A stretch of DNA of 64,000 nt, from positions 138,639,402 to 138,703,401 of the forward strand of contig NC_133122.1 of the NCBI RefSeq assembly GCF_033568475.1, in the 5' to 3' direction. Shown here one piece after another: positions 58,986 to 64,000 of the stretch. The stretch is from Henckelia pumila. Its lineage: Eukaryota; Streptophyta; Magnoliopsida; Lamiales; Gesneriaceae. The translations under genes were made by a program, and so were the position numbers. Below the pieces are notes generated by a model. That model made no database searches, was not told where the DNA came from, and was given only the letters and a program-made list of their open reading frames with translations. The first letter of the stretch is position 1; every line of letters begins with the position of its first letter.

Positions 58986-59005
58986 TCCCCGACAACTGCG
59001 CCAAA
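58986..59005 (-). other. Athila primer binding site (tRNA-Asp, degraded)
   Basis: Minus strand TGGCGCAGTTGTCGGGGA differs at two positions from the tRNA-Asp complement. The sequence after these 18 bases (CTGTTTGAT...) is not tRNA-like. Confidence 0.85.
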
Positions 59006-59009
59006 AACT

Positions 59010-60455
59010 TGACCGCTCAAATCGGTGTGAATAAATTCTACTGGCAAGTGTACCAGGTCAAGCTATAGATAATGAATAGAATCAGATGTCGAACCCACAG
59101 AGACTGTATAATTATGAGTACCAAAAATATATTTATTCATACTTGATCTAGACTAATTAACAAGAGTGATGGAAATTCAGATTTTTAAACTATAAAACTT
59201 AAATTAAAAATAAGATTCAACTTATTAAGAACGCAGCAGAGATTTTTGGATTAAATTCAATGGATAAAAATCTCGATCAAGGACTCACATAGGTACCAGA
59301 CAAATTATGTAACAAGTATTCGATTCAAGACTCAGATTTAATCTTAATTCACGGGAATTCTCCTAATTTGTTCAAAGGACTATTTCTAGAACAATCAAAC
59401 CTATTCAAATATTGACGGATTAATCTTTCGTAATTCTAATCAAATTTTAATGCATGACGAACGGTGAAAATTCAGTTTACACCCAAACCGCACATTGAAA
59501 TCGAATTCTATTTCTAGTCGGTTTTACAATATGTTGATTATCAAAGTGATCAAAATCAAAACCTCATCTGTCGACTTGAAATCGATTAACATGCAAGCAA
59601 ATAACTGGCCAGATCATTCCAAAACAAATATAAATTCGATATTCAATAAAATAAAATCAAGTCTGAAAATTCTCAAATAAACATCCAAGTTTCTACATAA
59701 ATTGTCTGGCCCAATCACGTGGCCTTGATCGAAAGAGATAAACTACTCAAAGTTTAACATAATTCATAACCAAGAGTTTTTAATCCAAAACATCAACTAG
59801 AAATCAAAAATAAAAAGAAAAGAAGAAAGGTAGAATCAGAGATGATGTTGAGCCGCCTCTTCGCCATCAAAAGTGTTGTGTAACCCTCAATCTGATGAAT
59901 GAGTTCGTATTTATATGCCCAAGGGTATTCAAAAGATAGCATCCAATCCGAGCAAGAGTTTCTATTTTTAAAAAGACTGCATTAAAAAGTTTGCACGCTC
60001 CGCTCGCTCGAGCGAGCATGACTCTGTTCCGGAGGATTTCTGGGCTCGCTTCTCTCGCTCGAGCGAGCATCTTTCTGTCTCAGAGGATTTTTCGCACGTC
60101 TCGCTTGCTCGAGCGAGTGGATTTTTCTGCTCTGCGCAATGTTTTTTAAAAATTCATATCCAGAGTTCTAGCCATCGGATCGAGCTGAAATTTGGATAGC
60201 AGCTTTAAAATATCTTGAACTTTATGCTGAACGGTGAAAATTAGATTTGGATCTCTATAAAATTAAAATTGAATTTTTGACCAAGGCTTCTCCGTAATTC
60301 ATTCTTCAAAAATCTATTTTCCTACAAAATTAACCCAGAGAGTGAAATATACACACATGCACTACAACACATGAAAACATATAAAAAACAATATGAATGC
60401 ACGCAAAATAGACATAAAAATATCACAAAATAATGCATACAAAATGCACTTATCA
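59010..60455 (-). repeat. Athila LTR, 1446 bp
   Basis: On the minus strand starts TGATAAGTGC and ends GCGGTCA before the PBS. Same family as 35816-37190. Contains CTCGCTCGAGCGAG palindromes at 60003-60016 and 60054-60067 and a variant at 60104-60117. Confidence 0.9.
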
Positions 60456-60868
60456 ATTATTCAGTTACATTGCTCATGTTCGACTTAGCCATGCATATGC
60501 TTCATTCATATTCACTTCATTATTTTATAAATCATTTGTTTAAGTTAAGAGCACAAAGTGTTTTTAGTACAAGTTATTTTTAATCTGCTTGTGCTTGTAT
60601 TTATTTAGTACTCGTTATCCCCCCCCTCTCATATTCTTGCTGGGCCCCTAGACTCACTACACTACTTGGTGCAGGTTTATGTTATCATTGAGATTGAGGG
60701 GCAGGACTATCGAGCGGACTGCGATGCGGGAACGGCACATCCCTCCGACCCATGCTAGTCTTCCGCAAAATTTCACTTTATAAAGTTTAAAGTCTTTCAT
60801 TTTGTTGTTTGGTTAAATGTTATTGTAATGACTTATAGAATTATTTTTGGGCATGTAAATATGTAATT
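60456..60868 (+). repeat. Gypsy-type LTR fragment, left of the solo LTR insertion
   Basis: Homologous to 46890-47300 and continues at 63031-63130 after the inserted solo LTR. Confidence 0.65.
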
Positions 60869-63025
60869 TGTGACGACCCGAGTTCTAATCTCTCATAATC
60901 AAATCATTAAACATAATAGACAACAATCAATGTCTAAATAAAAGAATACAAAAGAATAAAAAAAAAAAAATTTTAAAAGTTGAGCACCTCGCTCGATCGG
61001 TAAAAAGTTACCGATCGAGCGAGCACAAACGCTCAAACTCTCGGGTGAACCAAGTTTTGCTCTCGCTCGATCGGCTAAAATGCACCGATCGAGCGAGCCC
61101 TCCATGCTCACACCTCTGTTCCAACAAAATGATGCCTCGCTCGATCGGTCATGATCTACCGATCGAGCGAGCACAGGAACAGAAAACAAAACAGAGAAAG
61201 TTGCTGTCAAAACTCGAGATCTTTCATGCCATTTCTTCAAGCATCAACTCCTAATGTTTTCATACATGATCTAATTCATATCAACATCTATCATGCTATA
61301 CAATGGATACAAATAGATCAATACAAGGCCTTAAAACATAAACAAGGCTATCACAACAAGCAAGAAGCATTGTTATACCATTCAAGATCATGATACCCAA
61401 GTTGATTCAAAGGATTTACATAACATTTCAAATCCTATAAACATCAACCAAACCACAACTAGATCATCTATAAGTTGTGAATCAAGTAGCTATTACAAGA
61501 TCATGTTTAAGGCTCAATTCTACTACATGACAGCTCATTCAACTCATCTAACTCGGATCATCACGCTATATTCATCTCATCCCTTGTTCTTTAAGCACGC
61601 TTTTGCCCGGTTCCACTCCCTCCTATTGCAATGACACATACAACAAAACAATAGCCGGATAACTCCGGTGAGAAATAGATTTCCCAGTAAAAGCGACTAA
61701 ACATGCATAACAATCATATATCAAAATCATGATATAAAAGTACATACAATGCATGTTTTCAAAACAAGGCTCGTCTCATCATTCATCAGTTGGGATCCCG
61801 AGAAGTAGATATCATAACTAATCCACCGACTCTCCCGATCGAGGTGGGGTTACTTATCTTTCTTCTCTAAACTTCGAAGCAATCATATATGCAAATCAGA
61901 CGCTAGGCTAAAACAAACACCCAGGCCATACATATACAATTCCTCAAATCATCTATTCGAACGTTTTCGTTCATTTCAAAATCAAGGAATAAGTCTTCAA
62001 GATGAATGCAACATATATCATCATCAAGGCATTCCTAACATCAAAACTTATTCAACAACTCAAATGAAAACACATAAGAGCAAATAATCAAACAAATATG
62101 TGATTTAAGGAAACTCGATACAAACCATCTCGAGTTGTATTCCCAATCAAATAATAGTCCACTTTTACCTTTCAAATGGAATATGTAGGATGTCTTCTAA
62201 CTGTTCAAAGTTTGTTCCTTCTTCTATCGATTTCAAAGTTGACGTTCTCGAATTTATATGCCCTGTTTATGCACTGAGATGATAGCATAACAAGCAAGAA
62301 ATCATCAGCTAATAGTTCAGCAACTTCTTAATCCAAGAACAATAGCAAATCACTTCAAATCAAAAGTTTGACAGCATATCGGTATAAACTCGGCGATTCC
62401 GAACGATACTATAACAATCTCTAAGCATATCATCTCTATATCAATTCAAACCCAACATCTCAGCAGGTATAAAGATCAAATCAAAGCTGGAACATCACAA
62501 GAATATGATATATCAACCAATCCTCAACCCAACTTTGATAAAACAAGATATAAACGCTCTTCAACAACAATTCAAACATAATTCTGATATCTGTCATTTT
62601 TGAATGACCAAACTCTGATGAACAAAGAAGAAACTTACATCAAATCAAAGGTCATCTTACGAGGATTCCAGAACATCTTTCGGAATCGAAATCGGATAAC
62701 CGGAACTCAAGATATGTGAATTTGAAGGCAAAGATTGCAACTAGAAAACTTCTCTGTTTCTTCCTCTCGATTTCTTGGCTTGGATTTCTGAATAATCTGA
62801 GGGAATACACATGCATGCCTAATCACCCTTTTCATTTCTGATAAATTCATTAGAAATTGCACTTTAGTCCCTCAACTATTCAAAAATTTCAATTTAGTCC
62901 TCAGCTTCTCAATTTATTCAATTTCAATCCTAAATAATTTAAGAATATTAGAATTTAAATCAATACTCTAAATATTCCCAAATTAAATATTCTCGGATCA
63001 AAATTAAATAATTTTGGACGTTACA
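60869..63025 (-). repeat. Solo gypsy-type LTR, 2157 bp, with perfect 5-bp TSD
   Basis: The plus-strand ends are TGTGACG...CGTTACA. The flanks are TAATT at 60864-60868 and TAATT at 63026-63030. No internal element sequence is present, so it is a solo LTR left by recombination. Minus orientation is preferred because TGTAACGTCC at the 63025 end resembles Tekay-type LTR starts; this is uncertain. It interrupts the LTR fragment formed by 60456-60868 and 63031-63130. Confidence 0.85.
60988..61171. repeat. Three hairpins in a 74-bp tandem period inside the solo LTR
   Basis: Hairpins at 60988-61023 (16-bp perfect arms, CTCGCTCGATCGGTAA, 4-base loop), 61062-61097 (13-bp arms) and 61136-61171 (14-bp arms). 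Start-to-start spacing is exactly 74 bp both times. The loops differ while the arms are kept. Confidence 0.9.
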
Positions 63026-63030
63026 TAATT

Positions 63031-63190
63031 GCTTAATCTTTTGATGTTCGAAATATCGAATCTTTTTCTCTGGTTCTCGTTCCTTTCTCGGTCTAGTTTA
63101 TGTAGTATTTTTGGTCATTTTTTTTGTTGTTGTCTGTGACAGGTGGGTTTGAAAATAAATAGATAGATCATGACGAAAATTTTTAAAATC
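63031..63190 (+). repeat. Gypsy-type LTR fragment, right of the solo LTR insertion
   Basis: The first ~100 bases match 47330-47410 (TTTCTCGGTCTAGTTTAT, GTAGTATT). The rest is unassigned AT-rich sequence. Confidence 0.5.
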
Positions 63191-64000
63191 CGCATTTTTA
63201 TTATTAATTAATTTAAAATAGAGGTCAGGTTCGTTTCAGATAAGTTCTCGAAGAAAGACTTATGAAGCTACTAGTGGTCAAATCTTGGAAAAATCACAAG
63301 AACTAAGACATAGCAAGAGAGTTAAAACTGTTAAAAATTTTGGCCCTGATTTTCTAACATATGTATATATTGGAAAATGAACCGAGGACAATCAGTGAAG
63401 CATTGTCAAGTCCCGAAGCCTCTTTTTGGAAAGAGGCAATGAACAATGAGATTGAATACATTATGCAAAATCACACATGGGAATTGGTTGATCTTCCTCT
63501 GGAAAATAAATCATTGGGATTCAAATGGATTCTCAAAAGAAAATACAAGACTGATGGATCTATTGAAAAATATAAGGCTAGATTAGTAGCTAAAGGTTAT
63601 AAACAAATGGAAGGTCTTGATTATTTTGATACATACTCGCCAGTAACGAGAGGAACTTGAGTAAGAAATATACATGGAACAATTCGAATGGTACGTGGTT
63701 CCCGAGCAAGAGAAAAAAGTGTGTGGAATCGTTAACTCATTATATGGGCTTAAACAAGCACCAAAACAATGACATGAGAAATTTGACAAAACTATGATGT
63801 CAAATGGTTTCAAAATTAACGAGTGTGATAAATGTATTTACATTAAAATCAAACATGAAGCATATGTATTAGGATGACTATATGTAGATGATATGTTAAT
63901 AGTGGGAAGTAGTATTAACATCATTAAAACTACTATGAAAATGTTGACGAAGAATTTTGATATGAAATATATGAGAGAAGTAGATGTCATTTTGGGAATT
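63191..64000 (+). pseudogene. pol: Ty1/copia reverse transcriptase remnant (runs off the window)
   Basis: A pre-RT linker ([18 protein letters not shown]) leads into [67 protein letters not shown] and [11 protein letters not shown]. The frame stops at 63658, and about 45 residues are missing. It resumes with KKVCGIVNSLYGLKQAPKQ-stop and an intact LYVDDMLIVGSS after another stop. Style resembles Tork, like the gag remnant at 44491-45920, so the two may be parts of one element separated by later events. Confidence 0.85.

Larger units (their letters stand above)
56290..60455 (-). mobile_element. Reversed Athila derivative lacking RT, RNase H and integrase
   Basis: On the minus strand: LTR 60455-59010, PBS near 59005-58986, gag from about 58900, and protease ending at 56662. 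Directly after it come the blocks that normally follow integrase in Athila elements: GACTGGGAGGCAACCCAGTG near 56590-56613, then GCATTGAGGGCAATGC with a following G-tract near 56285-56320. The pol enzymes are absent, which makes this a non-autonomous derivative. No 3' LTR was found. Confidence 0.82.

Noticed and set aside
46600-63130. A single giant element bounded by the two related gypsy LTR fragments
   Set aside because: No PBS, PPT or gypsy internal genes in matching orientation lie inside, and LTR termini could not be defined.
44491-63660. One Tork element split by a 17-kb insertion
   Set aside because: The interval contains an intact F-box gene and other gene fragments, and the integrase is missing from both sides. 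Independent fragments are at least as likely.

Overview
This is plant nuclear DNA from a transposon-rich region of a eudicot. The evidence is AT-rich intergenic sequence, intron-containing genes of plant-type families (aprataxin/bHLH140-like, F-box/FBD/LRR, selenoprotein-T-like, FAR1-related, Ve/Cf-type receptor-like protein), and the LTR-retrotransposon lineages Tat, Athila, Tekay, SIRE and Tork. An asterid, perhaps Lamiales, is my guess from overall resemblance and is weak. No rRNA gene, CRISPR array, prokaryotic feature or intact tRNA gene was seen.

Layout. 1-820: AT-rich flank with a hAT-type MITE. 821-11679: a young, complete Ty3/gypsy Tat element with two 499-bp LTRs that differ by one base on visual comparison and a perfect 5-bp target duplication. 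It carries gag, a large pol with a second (archaeal-type) RNase H, and an antisense three-exon gene. Upstream of that gene is an array of seven 15-bp palindromic motifs. 12.7-13.7 kb: a FAR1-related pseudogene. 13.8-20.1 kb: an apparently intact minus-strand aprataxin/bHLH140-like gene whose 3.1-kb first intron holds a segmental duplication and a large foldback. 21-23.6 kb: three hAT-like non-autonomous elements. 24-27.5 kb: the 3' half of a decayed Tekay chromovirus with a complete 3' LTR. 28.3-30.9 kb: a multiply frameshifted receptor-like-protein pseudogene.

32.4-44.0 kb: an old SIRE-type Ty1/copia element with both LTRs and its target duplication. It was inserted into the LTR of a Tork-like copia element and itself received an Athila LTR and a hAT-like element. 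The Athila LTR ends in a 49-base reverse-complement copy of tRNA-Asp and looks like integrated plus-strand strong-stop DNA. 44.5-45.9 kb: Tork-like gag-protease remnant. 47.8-49.3 kb: an apparently intact F-box/FBD/LRR gene. 50.4-55.1 kb: a CACTA-like terminus, an mTERF-like fragment, a single SelT exon and a 1.95-kb inverted-repeat structure. 56.3-60.5 kb: a reversed, non-autonomous Athila derivative with gag and protease but no RT, RNase H or integrase. 60.9-63.0 kb: a solo LTR with a perfect target duplication, nested in an older LTR fragment. 63.2-64.0 kb: a broken copia RT that runs off the window.

Only the aprataxin-like gene and the F-box gene look like functional host genes. The Tat element is the only plausibly recent mobile element, although its gag and pol are separated by one frameshift. 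A recurring theme is that five retroelement families each carry clustered, family-specific, self-complementary short motifs, mostly in LTR or promoter-like positions.
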